Made by a program: the position numbers and the translations under genes. From positions 59,370,501-59,434,500 of the forward strand of contig NC_132996.1 in NCBI RefSeq assembly GCF_048564905.1: a DNA stretch of 64,000 nt, read 5' to 3'. Within the stretch, counting starts at the first letter, position 1. Each line of letters opens with the position of its first letter. This document shows positions 33,430-44,454 of the stretch, piece by piece. The stretch is from Vicugna pacos (Eukaryota > Chordata > Mammalia > Artiodactyla > Camelidae). The notes below the pieces were generated by a model. The model ran no database searches, was not told the origin of the DNA, and saw only the letters and a program-made list of their open reading frames with translations.

Positions 33430-33860
33430 CACCCTCATTCACCCCTCAGGCATCCACCAGCGCCTCCTTTATTGGAAGGCATAGGGACACAGAGGTGAGA
33501 AATAAAAGATATTTTCATCTCAAGACACTAACAGGTCAGCAGGGTGGACAGACAAGGAGACAAATCATTGTCATCCAGGTTGATAGCAACTGTCCTACAG
33601 ACACCACGGCCAGAGAGCGCAGGGGAGCTCAAGGGACGAGTCGGGGTTTGCCTGATGGACAAGGTGGGGGCACTCTAGGCCGAGAACATGGAGTGGGCAA
33701 TGGTCCAGCGACTGAAAAGTCCAATCAGTTTGGAATTACCTAGGAGTTCGGCAAAATTTGAGGAAGTGGCTGGAAGACAAGGGTGGAGGTAGGGAGGCCA
33801 GTTGGGCGTCCACTGTGGTGACCAGCCTGGGGGCCACAGGGACACAAACTAGTACAGTAC
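33430..33860 (-). mobile_element. L2 LINE fragment
   Basis: Antisense L2: 'ggacagacaaggagacaaat', 'gtggagtgggcaatggtcca' like sequence near 33700, then 'gggaggccagttgggcgtcc'. 33051-33429 upstream is unassigned. Confidence 0.6.
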
Positions 33861-33949
33861 CTGGGTCCATGCGAGGCAGTCTGGGGACACAAAGACCAGC
33901 CGGATGTGGAGCCTCCTCTCCAGGGAGACATCCATCCAGCCGTTTACTC

Positions 33950-34740
33950 CTCTCTCAATGTTAACTGAGCACCGATCCCGTGCCACATTGTGTTACAGCG
34001 GGGAACTTTCCAGGAGGAGGCCAAGGCCTGCACCCCAGTGTATTAGCTCCCTAGGACAGCTGTAGGAAACTAACATGGACTGAATGGATGAAAACAACAT
34101 AAATTTATTCTCTCAGTGTTCTTGAGGCTGCAAATCTAAAATCAAGATGTCAGCAAGGCCATGCTTTCTCTGAGACTCTTTGTAGAATCCTCCCCTGCCT
34201 CTTCCCAGCTTCCGGTGGGCCATTAACCCTTGACATTCCATGGTTTGCAGCTGTATCAGTGCAATCTCTGCCTCTGTTGTCACCTGGCATTCTCTGGGCA
34301 TCTGTCTCTGTATTGTTCATCTTTTTCTTATAAAGACACCAGTCGTATCGGACTAGGTCTCACCTTAACTGATTACCTCTTCTTAACTAATTACATCTGC
34401 AAAGACTCGACTTCCAAATAAGGTTGCATTCACAAGAACCATATCTTCTGGGAATGGGACAGAATTCAACCCACAACACCAAGTAACCACAGCGTATCAT
34501 GGCAACTGCCTTAGATGAGTCAACGATGGGCTGAGGGAAATCAGGCTACAGGGAACACTCACCAAGCAGGAGAATCCCGGATAGCTTCCTGGAGGAGGAG
34601 GCCTTTTATCCATTTATTGATAAGTAGGATTTAGACAGCAGCTATGGAGAAAGAAAGGCATTCCGGGCAGAGGGTGACTCCTCCAGGCAGGAGTAAAGCA
34701 TGGAGGAGGGCATTACAGGGCAGTAATGATGTCACTCCAG
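33950..34740 (-). mobile_element. L2 LINE split by an MLT1 LTR
   Basis: The antisense L2 3' tip (33955-34033, 'actgagcaccgatcccgtgc') continues after the LTR as 34490-34740 ('ggcaactgccttagatgagt', 'ggaggaggaggccttttatc', 'aggcattccgggcagagggt'). The two halves are in consensus order. Confidence 0.6.
34039..34478 (-). mobile_element. MLT1-type LTR fossil (ERVL-MaLR)
   Basis: Starts TGTATTAGCTCC and ends ACCCACAACA, the antisense MLT1 ends. The flanks CCCAG and CCAAG agree at four of five bases, consistent with a 5-bp duplication that has decayed. It is an old LTR without internal sequence and lies inside an L2. Confidence 0.75.
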
Positions 34741-34929
34741 TTATAACCAGTCCTCGCTCTCACCCTTCTGCCTGCCAGCCCCTCCCCCACATCTTGTTTA
34801 CCCCAGACTCACTCCAGCTCCATCTCATCTTGCTCTTGGGTTTGCTGGGGTTTGGAGGAAAACTGCTGCCTGAGATCATGATGACATACATCCCTATTCA
34901 AGTCTAAACCTGGATTTGTTTTCCCTGAA

Positions 34930-35045
34930 CTGCAGTTAAGGAAAAAATAATAATAATAAACTCTGTATTTATCAAGCAGCAAACCAGTAGGAAATTATAA
35001 CCTTTTAAAATAAATATGTATCTAATTATAGGAAAGCACAGTTTA
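34930..35045. other. AT-rich island with short (AAT)n
   Basis: An AAT run at 34947-34961 is followed by AT-rich DNA with ATCTAATTATAGG. The surroundings (34741-34929 and 35046-35520) are unassigned. Confidence 0.4.
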
Positions 35046-35519
35046 CTTTTGCAGCCCTGTCAGGATTTCCCCTGCAAGCCAAGTCTGCAGATAATGTTCC
35101 AACCCCCACGCCCCTGCCCGAATCTCTCTGGGCATTAACCTCAGAAAAACCATCTCAGCTGGTCTCTCAGCAGTGAGCGAGGCTGTGATGAACTGCCCTG
35201 AACAGCCTTGAGAGGAACCTGGGTCCCCCATAGAGCCAGGGGCCCAACCCCTTGCTTAACTGCCGTCCACAAAGCCACAGTCCCCACCCTGCCACCTTCA
35301 GATAGTCCCGCCTTCCCACAGGTCTCTGCCCAGCACGCATTTCTGTGGTTGGTAGAAAGGTCAGGAGTCGCAGAGAGAGCAGAATTGAGCCATCCTGGGG
35401 GAGAAGCTAATGTGATCATGCACCAGGCATCCCCTCTGTGCCTGCGTGCCTTTCGTCTTTAAGGCCACAATTGAGCACAGAATGCCGTGTCCACACAGGC
35501 AGTAAATGAAGTCTGCAAA

Positions 35520-36020
35520 ACGCCAAGTGGAGCACAGCGCATAGAGATGCTAACACGTAGTAACTGTTAATATTTAGGAAGAGCTTGCAACTACCAGCGA
35601 CCGACCGGGTGGATCCTAGAATTGATTCCTTCTTTCAGCAACTATTTACTAAGCATCTCTTAAGTGCCAGGTACTGCTGTCCACCTGGCTCACTCCCTCA
35701 GCTCTTTTAAGTCATTGCTAGAATGTCACCTTCTCCCTGGGTCTCCTCTGTCTGCCCTATTTAATACCGTCCGCCTCCTTCCCCCTCCGGGCTCACCACC
35801 CCCTCCCCTTTACTCTGCTTGACTTTTCCCCCAGCACCTACCACCTTCTACTACACTGGGTGATCTACCTTTTGTCTATCATGTTGGTCTGTTTCCCCGA
35901 CTAGAAAGTAAGCTCCACAGGTCAGTGGTTGGGAGGTGGGGGGTGTCTTAATTTTGTTTACTCCCATAAACCTACTAAGTCAAGGCTGGGCGCTTAATTA
36001 GTTTTTGCTGAATTGAACTA
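35520..36020 (+). mobile_element. MIR tail and L2 3' end
   Basis: A MIR-like tail lies at 35520-35580. An antisense L2 tip is at 35625-35680 ('cagcaactatttactaagca'). A sense L2 3' end runs 35684-36020 ('gctagaatgtcaccttctcc', 'gactagaaagtaagctccac'). Confidence 0.65.
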
Positions 36021-36224
36021 AGATCATTGTTTTGGGGGATGGACGAATCAGGTTAAATTCCGATGAGGGGCTGTGTGACACTAGGCTCTGATTCCCTCTC
36101 CTCTTCCATAAAGTAGAGCATTCCTGGGGGTCTAAGGAGGTGCGGTGCCTGCAGAGCCCAGAACAGTGCCTGACCCACAGACACGATCCAACGACAGGCA
36201 GGCAGGCTTCTGAAGGGCAGGTTT

Positions 36225-36480
36225 GGAGTGGGGATTCTATGGTCCGTGGAGGCCACGTGTGTCAGGTAGGCCGGGGTTTGAATTCTGGTGCTGCCACTTC
36301 CTTGCTCCGTGATCTTAAGCAAATCACTTAATCTGTCTGAAACGCAGTTTCCTGTTTGTAAAATGGGGCTCAAACAGCACTCCCCTGACCTCAGAGAGTC
36401 ACCGTGACGTGGTATGAGGTTGCGTCCGTAAAGCAGGGCACAGTGACCAGCACAGAGAGGGCATCTAGGCTCATTAGTTC
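36225..36480 (+). mobile_element. MIR SINE
   Basis: Sense MIR: 'gtttgaattctggtgctgcc', 'gtgatcttaagcaaatcact', 'cgcagtttcctgtttgtaaa'. Confidence 0.8.
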
Positions 36481-37135
36481 CCCTTTCCCTCCTTCCAGAG
36501 GGGCTGTGGGGAGCCCGCAAAAGCCCGGAAGCCCGAGGCAGAGGCAGGGGTACTTGGTCAGGCAGAAGGGCCATTGTTCCCTCTTCCCTCGACCGACCTG
36601 TCTGTTCCCTCTTGTCTCCCCACCCCCATTACCCAGCCTGGGCCTGCAGGACGTGCATCCCAAGGATGTTTCCACCTCCCTCCACGTCAGCCCCCACGGC
36701 AACCTCCCCACAGCCTCAGCTCCCCTGAGGTGCCATCTCTCTGCTCACTGTGGCACTAATGGGCCCTACAGGCCTCCAAAATGAGATGATGGCTCCCTCC
36801 AGGGCCCACAGCAAGTCCCAGAGGAAGACAGGTCTCTTGGGAAATGGAGGGCTCCCCTGGGATTGGCAGTGGGGGTGTTGCCTTCCAGGGGGCTCTGAAT
36901 GCCTTTGCACTTCAGAGCAGAAGAGGATGGGGAGGAGCTGCTGCTCAGCTCTGTAGCTGCCCATCAAGGAAAGGGGCGGGACTTGGGCTGGATGGGATTC
37001 AGAACAGGCAGGTAGCCATGGCAACCTTTCCTGACACTCCAAAATAGAAGATGCCCCTTTACCTTCTGTATCTAGGATGAGGCCCAGAGAGGGCCAGTGG
37101 GGCCAAGGTCGCCACTTCTCCCACTTTACTGACTG
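36481..37135. other. Unassigned GC-rich DNA
   Basis: No splice-bounded frame and no recognisable repeat. Open frames here are compositional. Confidence 0.3.
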
Positions 37136-37148
37136 CTGGAGTTGTCTC

Positions 37149-37304
37149 TCTTCTTCTTCTCCTTTTTTGAGGGGGGAGCTAGAGGTTGTGGGGAGGTAAT
37201 TCGGTTTATTTATTTGTTTATTCTTAGAGGAGGTACTGGGGATTGAACCCAGGACCTCATGCATGCTAAGCATGCACTCTACCACTTGAGCTATACCCAT
37301 CCCC
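37149..37304 (-). mobile_element. Vic-1-type camelid SINE
   Basis: A tRNA-derived SINE on the minus strand. The A box TAGCTCAAGTGG is the complement of 37282-37293 and the B box GGTTCAATCCC is the complement of 37238-37248. An AAATAAATAAA-like middle and a CCTCCCC-type tail follow. The 13-bp target duplication CTGGAGTTGTCTC flanks it at 37136-37148 and 37305-37317 with no mismatch. The tail next to the left duplication is a TTC/TTTTTT tract. The clean duplication indicates a lineage-specific insertion, and it supports a camelid source. Confidence 0.9.
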
Positions 37305-37804
37305 CTGGAGTTGTCTCATTTGAGGTTGGTCCTGTCTCCCCATCATTAGAAGAGTCCGGGTGAGGCCAGATGCCTGCACGTGGCCCCCCAGCAGACCCAG
37401 GGAGGAGCGAGAGGGAAGGTGATGTCACTGCATGTGCTGTGCAAGAGCTGGAAACGTATTTAAAGTCCTAAAGGTGGCACTTCTGCGTGAGACAGGGATG
37501 TGCCAGTTACCGCATGGGCTTGTCTGGTTTCTCCACCGCAGCTGCTTGGTTGGAACTGACTTGAAAGGGTCCTGGAGCAACCACACTCTGGAGATGATAT
37601 GTTCCAGAGTTCTAGGACCTCTTAGACTGGGTGATGGCAGGAAGCAGCAGAGGCCAGGATAGTAGATGCACACAGGACAGAAGATGCTCAAAGGACAGAA
37701 GATTGAGCATAGTGAGCATTCGAGATGCAGACTTCCCATCTGCCTGTCACTCTGGGTGGCCTGAGTTGGATGCCAAAGCACCAAGTTCATCCTCGGCGTT
37801 GTTA

Positions 37805-38115
37805 CCACGGACTGAGCCCCTCAGCTGGGCACTCTGCTAGGCACTTTGCCTGCACTGTCTCATCCAGCCCAGAACAGCCTGAGGATGGCACTGTCAGGAG
37901 CCCTATTCTCCAGCCAGTGAGGCTTAGCGAGTCCCAGTCACTTTCACAGGACACACCCAAGCAAGTGACGGAGCAGTTTTAAAAGCCAACTCAGCCCGCC
38001 TCCCAAGCTCACTTTGCAGATGAAGAAACCGAGGCCAGGGGAGGCCCAGGCCATCCAGCTAGTAAATATCAGCGCTGCCGGGCTCTGAGGCCAGAATTCT
38101 GAACCCGGGTTCCCT
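37805..38115 (-). mobile_element. Two MIR fragments in tandem
   Basis: The first is 37805-37975 ('tctgctaggcactttgcctg'). The second is 37985-38115 ('tttgcagatgaagaaaccga', 'catccagctagtaaatatca', 'aattctgaacccgggttcc'). Confidence 0.65.
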
Positions 38116-38169
38116 GAACTTAAGTGGAAAAGAAATACAGCTTTCTGTTCACTCTTCACTGAAATCTGG

Positions 38170-38480
38170 CATTTCCTTCAAGCGTGAGTGTAAGCAACAC
38201 GCCAGTTATATTAGCAGCTCCTCTGACTTTATCATCAATCGAAATCACAGACATTTTCATGTCACACTACACTGGTGGCAGATATCCTGAAATATCATCT
38301 GCGCTCATTACTACTTTGCAAGCAACAGTGGTGTTGACACCTGACATTAGGGCTTGCAATTTAATGCACTAATAAGGAAGCACATGCTTTGCTATAGCCG
38401 AATTTAAAACTGTTTGATCACTGTTTTTTTTTAATAAAATTGTCTTGTTTTGTAATCACACATATTTTATGCTTATAAGA
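38170..38480. promoter_or_regulatory. Candidate conserved noncoding element
   Basis: A repeat-free, AT-rich block with evenly complex sequence, including TTTATCATCAATCGAAATC, TTGCAATTTAATGCACTAAT and TTTGTAATCACAC. It has no splice signals and no long frame. Composition and absence of repeats suggest constraint, as in developmental enhancers. Unproven. Confidence 0.35.
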
Positions 38481-38764
38481 GTCCACAGTCTTGACCGATC
38501 GGTCACAGGGATCATGGCACTGAGAAGGTTAAGTCACCCTGCCCCCAGCCCTGTGCTCCTAACCAGTGACTCATCTTTCCTGGTCTTCCTGAGCCCATCA
38601 GAATCAGAAGCTTGGACGAGTCTGGGGGCCTGGCACATTCAGGGGAGGGCTGGCCCTCTCCTTCTCTCCCTGTCCAACTCTCCCCCACCCTTTCCAACCC
38701 CTCCACCACCCCCAATTCTCTGGAGTCCCCACCCATCCCTTTTTATAACCAAGTCAGGTTGGTG

Positions 38765-38890
38765 CTGATTTCCAGGCAGCAATTATGGGCCGGCTCTCTT
38801 GGACCAATTAAAATGTGCAAGTGCAGTCATGTCGACATCAACAGTCTGAGGTTATCTCAGCAGATAGTTTTCAGGAAATATTTATAAGAG
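38765..38890. promoter_or_regulatory. Candidate conserved noncoding element
   Basis: A short repeat-free AT-rich block with GCAATTATGG, GACCAATTAAAATG and AAATATTTATAAG. It is close to the larger block at 38170-38480. Confidence 0.3.
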
Positions 38891-39049
38891 ACTCAGGGAA
38901 TTTTAACTCCTTCTGTGGTCATGCCTCCCCTCTCCTGCCCGTGAAGTGAGAGCTCGCAGAGGGTGGGATGAGGGCAGAGAGATGCGCAGAATCCTGCAGT
39001 GAGGGGGGCGGGGGCTGAGAACGCGCAGGAGGGAGGAGGGGGAACAGGA

Positions 39050-39565
39050 CTTTTCTGAAAGCCTTTGAGTTCCAGAAGACCCTGGTTTTAGTCTGGACTC
39101 TCCTGTGCCATTGCTGTTTGACCCCCAGCAAGTGAGTCAGATGGCCTCTCTGGGTCTCAGGGTTGTCATTTGTAAATGGGAGGAACTGTCCCCGCCCGGT
39201 CCACCTCACACCAGCACAGTGGGAAGTCCATGGCAGGATGGACAGGAGAGCCTTTGGAAAGGTTCCTGCCTGCAGGAAGTTGCTGTCAAGGGGCTCTGGT
39301 TCCCAAAGTAGACAACCTGGGCTCTTTAGCCACCAGGAGTGGTGTGTCCATCAGCCCCACAGCCCCAGCCCCTTGCACTGTGTTTGGCTCCCAGGGAGCA
39401 TTGATGAGGACCTGGTGGAACAAGTGAGTGAGCAGCCTTGAGCACTTTCGAGCCCTGTGACTGGCTGGTAAGGTCTGTCAGCTGCAGTCTCTTCACCTGT
39501 AGAATGGGCTCCTGGTCCCAACCCCTCAGGGTTGTCCTGAGGACAGATGAAGACACCGGCTCTTT
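39050..39565 (+). mobile_element. Two MIR fragments
   Basis: 39050-39215 ('gaagaccctggttttagtct', 'tctgggtctcagggttgtca') and 39435-39565 ('cagtctcttcacctgtagaa', 'ctcagggttgtcctgaggac'), both sense. 39216-39434 between is unassigned. Confidence 0.65.
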
Positions 39566-39689
39566 GCGAAGCAGAAAGACTTCCCCTGCTTAGAAGGGTA
39601 TGGTCTGTGAGACCGGATGAGCTCCCTGGGGGACCCTCGTTTGATCAGTCTCATGAGCTGGCAGAGATAGAGCTGCTTGACGAGGCTGG

Positions 39690-40126
39690 GCTCAGCTGAT
39701 GGTGACAAGAGCCCCAGTTTTGCATGCCTCCCAGTCTACTGGCCCTTGGGTAGTGCCCTCTCACACGGACGCTGGCATGGCCCCGTGACTTGCTTTGGCT
39801 AATGGTACAGCCAAAATCTCGATGTAAGCAGAGAGCTCGAAAAACCACTTGGTTATTTCCACGTCCCTGTTGCTCCTCTGCTGTTGTCACAAGAAGGTAT
39901 CCCGGCCAGTGTGCTGGAAGGATTTGAGAGACCCGTAGGGAAGTCAAGGCATTCCAGACCAGCCTACAACCAAGATCAGCAGGGCCCTGTCCCAACCTGT
40001 GCCTCACCACAGAGAACAGGAAAGTCAGCCAGCCAAACTGTCAGTTGTGAGCAATAACAAACAGCTATTGTTTTAAGCCATAAGTTTGGGGTATGTTTTG
40101 TTACACAGCAAGAGCTTACTGACACA
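39690..40126 (+). mobile_element. MLT1-type LTR fossil (ERVL-MaLR)
   Basis: The 3' part is clear: 'ttgttttaagccataagttt', then 'gttttgttacacagcaagag' and the end 'cttactgacaca'. The start is approximate. It is an old LTR with no internal sequence. Confidence 0.7.
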
Positions 40127-40214
40127 GTGATGTTATCTGTCCCACAGCCTCTTTGACCTTTGTATTTTCCGTGAAGAGATAGAGAAACACCTAGTGTCCT
40201 CTTCCTTGCAGGTC

Positions 40215-40460
40215 ACCAGGGCCATTGTCTAGAGAGGCAATTTGCCTAGTGGTGGAGAGTGTGACCTCCATACTCAGACAGTCCTGGGATCCCATCCTAG
40301 CTGTGTGACCAGCAAGTAACTTTTGAATCCCTCTGTGCCTCAATGTCCCCATCTGAAAAAGGATAATTTCTTCACCATAGGGTTTGTGGTGAGGATTAGA
40401 AAAGATACTGGATATAAAGAGCATGGCACAGAAAAAGTGCTCAAAATGACATTTATTTGT
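40215..40460 (+). mobile_element. MIR SINE, nearly full length
   Basis: Sense MIR: 'gagagtgtgacctccatact', 'cctagctgtgtgaccagcaa', 'cctcaatgtccccatctgaa', tail 'gcatggcacagaaaaagtgc'. Confidence 0.8.
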
Positions 40461-40714
40461 GGTGATTGATGACCAGTCCTTCCCCCAGGAAGCCTCTGTT
40501 TCTCTCCACCAGCCCAAGTTGCCTGCAGCCTTTGCCAGGACCCCATCTCCCCTTACCCTAATCCCCAGCGGAGGGAGACAAGCTAGAATCCATAGCCACA
40601 CGCATTTGACTGGTACAGATTTCACAGACACTGCAAGTTTTGGCGAGCAGAGTCTGCCAGTTGCAGGAGAAGCAGCCCTCCTGACAACACGCAAGTTTTG
40701 ACCACCGCCAAAGC

Positions 40715-40880
40715 ACTGCCCTATCCAGGTTCACATGATAGCCTCACAAGGCTCCCGGGAGGTGCTGGGGCCAAGGACTAGCAGCCCCATTTTACAGATG
40801 AGGGTACTGAGGCTCAGAGAGGTTCCCTGTCTTGAGGGAGCTAGGACTTGATCCTACGTTGTCTGGTCACAAAGGAGACC
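40715..40880 (-). mobile_element. MIR SINE
   Basis: Antisense MIR: 'ccccattttacagatgaggg', 'actgaggctcagagaggttc', 'taggacttgatcctacgttg'. Confidence 0.75.
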
Positions 40881-41305
40881 TGCCTCCTGTGCTGGGCCAC
40901 TCAACCTTTCCCCCAGGGGCAAATATCAGCCTTGGAGATGCCGGTCAGAGCGCTGGGAACCCTAGGTGAGGGGCTACACCCTCCCCTTCATAGTCTCAAG
41001 GTGCCTCAGCGGGACTATGATTGTATTCCCTGAGAGGAAGGCATTTCTTTCTCTCCCTGAACCACTGGAATAATTTGGGAATTATGATGGGAAATTCCTT
41101 TAGTATTTAGCAAAATCAGCATTTTAAAATTAAAAGCAATTAGGCAGGACCATCCCTTCATGCTGGTCATCACCCCAGACATAGGAAAGCCATCAGTCAC
41201 AAGGCTGGCCCCGAGGAGGTCCCTGCCCCAGCATCTCGGCACCTGACACCCACAGAGCCTGGTAAGGATTGTAGCCACCACCTCTCTGACGGTCTCCTTT
41301 GGGAA
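40881..41305. other. Unassigned, nothing recognised
   Basis: No gene or clear repeat. Confidence 0.3.
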
Positions 41306-41309
41306 TCTT

Positions 41310-41497
41310 TTTTCTTTATTGACGCATATTCAATTTACAATATTGTGTTAATTTCTGGTGTGCAGCATTGTGATTCACTTATGCATATATATATTTCTTT
41401 TCATATTCTTTTTCACTATAGACCATTACAAAGTATTGAATATAGTTCTCGTGCTATACAGTCAGACCTTGTCTATCCATTTTTTTTAGAGTTTATT
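41310..41497 (-). mobile_element. L1 3'UTR end, copy 1
   Basis: Antisense artiodactyl/eutherian L1 3' end: 'caatttacaatattgtgtta', 'ttctggtgtgcagcattgtg', 'ctcgtgctatacagtcagac'. It starts with a T tract. Confidence 0.8.
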
Positions 41498-41507
41498 TGC
41501 ATTCTTT

Positions 41508-41705
41508 TTTTTATTAAAGTATAGTCAGTTTACAATGTGTCAATTTCCAGTGTACAGCATAGTGTTTCAGTCATACATATACATACATATATTCATTTTC
41601 ATATTCTTTTTCATTACAGGATACCACAAGATATTGAGTATAGTCCCCTGTGCTATACAGTAGAACTTTGTTGTTTATCTGTTATTTATAGCAGTTAGTA
41701 TCTAT
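41508..41705 (-). mobile_element. L1 3'UTR end, copy 2
   Basis: The same 3' end again, in the same orientation: 'cagtttacaatgtgtcaatt', 'ttccagtgtacagcatagtg', 'ccctgtgctatacagtagaa'. It begins with its own T tract, so it is a second insertion or a duplication rather than a continuation. Confidence 0.8.
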
Positions 41706-42679
41706 GAATCCAGGGTTTCCAATTTCACTTCGGGCATCTTAGGTCACCCCAGCTCACCCGGTGCAGACAGGAGGTGAAGTTCCTGCCAATCGATGTATTT
41801 GTTCCCTCAATGCTTCAGCTGCTTCTTTGCTGAAGCCACGCTCTGCCCCCTTTCTGCCTCTGATTCCCAAAAAGTTACTTTTTCAGAGTTTGCAAGGGAG
41901 GCTGGAAGTTCCAAAACACAATTGCCACAGCTTCAGAAAGGTCTGAAACACGATTTGAAAACAAAAGCAAAAACACAGTGCAGCAAGGACATTAAAGACC
42001 ACTGTGGGAAAGGGCTGCCCATGAACAGCTTTGCCGTTGGCTGATCCCCTTCCACTGGCAAGGAAGACTATCAAATAAATAGGTGCAGCCAGCGTGGAGG
42101 TACCACTTTGGCGTCGGCTCTCTTCCCTCCCTGTCATGTCATCAGCGATTTCCTGTTGCAGCACGTTCAGTTACAGTGTATCCACCAGTAAAATTTTACA
42201 CCGTGAGAACGTGTTTGTTCCAAAGACCAGATTGTTTCTCAGGATGCGGTGATCAGGCAGCATCCTTTCTCCCTCTATGTTTTGTAAAAATTGCAAACTG
42301 TCCCCCAGGCCTCAGAGGAGTCCTGGAGTCTCCTGTCTGAGGGCGAAGGGAGGTACAGCTCCTCCCAAGCTAGGCTGGGCCAGGGGTCTAGAGAATCTCA
42401 GCCACGGGACCCCAGACCCAAAGGAAGGGTCCACATCCAGGCCTTCCTCACGCGAACTGGAAGGTTGCTGCGCTGCTGGTTTCCTCTGCGCCGTCTCTCT
42501 CCTCCACCAGAAGCGCAGGGGAGGCTGGGGCTCAGTTCCCAGGACTCTGCCCTTTTCCTCCTATAGTGTCATTTGCATAAGAGATGGGGACAGCCATGTG
42601 GTGACGATGGTGGAGGATACACAGTGTCTGGTAAGCCCTTCGAGACCCAGACTAGGGTTAGGACCCCAGGTCCCTCACC
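41706..42679. other. Unassigned, nothing recognised
   Basis: About 1 kb with no clear repeat and no supported exon. The open frames have no splice support. Confidence 0.3.
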
Positions 42680-42945
42680 GATCAGCTTGCTTTTGTGCTC
42701 TTGACCTTGACTTACACATCCATCACCTCATTTGATCCCCATAACTGTCTTGAGGCAGTAGAAGTACCAGCAGCAGCAGCGTCATGATGTTTCTGAAGTT
42801 GAAGAAGCTGAGGCACAGCTTAAGTCGCTGCTTCACATACACTACAGGGAGTGAGAATTAGAGGAATGGGACTCTGAACCCGGCCTCCACCACTGACCAG
42901 CCAATATGGGGACATTTTGCAACCTCTCTGAGCTTCTGCAGCACC
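42680..42945. mobile_element. Two MIR fragments in opposite directions
   Basis: An antisense MIR at 42680-42830 ('cacctcatttgatccccata', 'gaagctgaggcacagcttaa') and a sense MIR at 42865-42945 ('ttgcaacctctctgagcttc'). A short (AGC)n lies at 42766-42780. Confidence 0.55.
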
Positions 42946-43129
42946 CGGGGCCCCGCCAGTGCGCCATCAGCTCTCATCGCTCATCCCTTCCCACAGGTGG
43001 TAGGCACATCAGTGCTCAGGAGGGAGACGTTCACGTTCAGACTCTGTGTGGGGAGTGACTCGGCCTGAGTCACTGGGACCACCTGTCTGTCTGAGGGGGA
43101 CCCACCATGGCTGCTGTCGGTGCGCCTCT

Positions 43130-43200
43130 GAGGTCCCTCCCTCATCCTCCACCTCCCCCTATCCAATCCACTCCCCCCCTCCAATCCACCACCCCCATAG
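43130..43200. repeat. C-rich low-complexity tract
   Basis: Runs of CCTCC, CCCCC and CCAATCC. 42946-43400 otherwise shows nothing recognisable. Confidence 0.7.
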
Positions 43201-43400
43201 CTGTGGAGAACAAGACAACCTTCTTGCCTCACGCCCACCTCTGGATACTGTGCCCCCACCTCCGCAGGCTCCCACCTCCACTCTCAGCCCTCTCAGAACA
43301 GGATTTCAGCTGAAGTTCTGTACGCAGGCCCTCACTGATGAGAGCAGACTGGAGGCGGGAGGCCACTGGGGAGGCCTTCACAGGAGATTCTTCAGCAGAG

Positions 43401-43470
43401 GGGCGATGGGGCCAGGAGAGGGGCGATGGGGCCAGGAGAGGGGCGATGAAGCCAGGAGAGGGGCAGTGCA
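43401..43470. repeat. 20-bp minisatellite, 3.5 units
   Basis: GGGCGATGGGGCCAGGAGAG at 43401-43420 and 43421-43440 is identical. The third unit (43441-43460) differs by GGG to AAG-type changes, and a partial fourth follows at 43461. Confidence 0.95.
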
Positions 43471-44454
43471 GTATGATGGAGAAGAGGGGGCAGATTGAGG
43501 ATGATTAAGAGACAGAATCCACAGGGCTTCACAGTGGATTAGAGGCAGGAAATGAAGGTGAGGGAGGGGCCTATGAGGATTCCCCCACAGCCTGATCTTT
43601 AGCCCCTGGAGGCCCAGTTGGGATGGAAATGTTGAGTCTGATTTTTGACACATTACTGGGAGGAGCAGAAGGGGCAGGTATCTAACTGCCAGAGCTCAAG
43701 AGAGAGGTCTGGACAAAGGGAGGGCCGGAGCCCTCCTCTGCCAAGTGATGCCTGGAAGCCTGGGGCACGGGAGCCTGTTGGGGTGGGGGTGGGGGATGGG
43801 GAACAGACTGGCCGGGTCTGGAGAGAGCTGCTAGGTCCTCTGTTCTCTCCTTCAGCTCCTTCAGGTCACTGCAGCTGTCTCGAGCTGGGACTGATGGGAC
43901 AGCAGGACACTGTCCACTGTCCAGTCAAAGCCCCTGACCCCATCACCTCCCTTGTCCTGAGATCTCCTTCATCTGTTTATCCACAGTGACCTTCAAGCAT
44001 CAAAGGCAAATGGTTTGGATTTTGGAAACTGCCTGTTTGCTTTTCCACTTGCTGAGCAGCCAGAGCTTCAAGAGGCCCATCCAGACACAGGGACGGAGCA
44101 ATCCTCTCCCCAAGTCAGAACTCTTAGAAGAGAGGCAGCGGCTCTGAGGGCCTGAGACCCAGGCCCACGGGCCAGGCCTGCTTCTCTTGGTGCGGAAGCC
44201 AGGAATCATGGGGACCCTTCACCCCGCTGGCTGACCTGGGGTTGGGAGCATCAGCTCAGGAGTGTGACTTTCTTTTAAGCAAAATGAAGACACATCCTGT
44301 GAGGCAGCTGGGGGTCGGCAGGCGAGTAGGGGAGGTCTGGACAAGCACTTGCCTCAGCTGGGGCCTCTGAGTTGCTCCGAGTTCCTTCTCAAACCTCTGC
44401 CCTGGGAACTTCAGGCCATCAGTTTGCTGCTCTGCAGAATGCATACATCCAATA
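43471..44454. other. Unassigned, nothing recognised
   Basis: GC-rich, purine/pyrimidine-skewed patches. No gene or clear repeat. Confidence 0.3.

Noticed and set aside
36053-36574. 173-codon minus-strand frame
   Set aside because: It is antisense to a MIR for much of its length and has no recognisable protein family.
36716-37300. 194-codon minus-strand frame
   Set aside because: The first part is translated camelid SINE sequence and the rest is compositional.
37149-37304. tRNA gene
   Set aside because: A- and B-box words belong to the SINE. There is no cloverleaf and the element has an A tail and target duplication.
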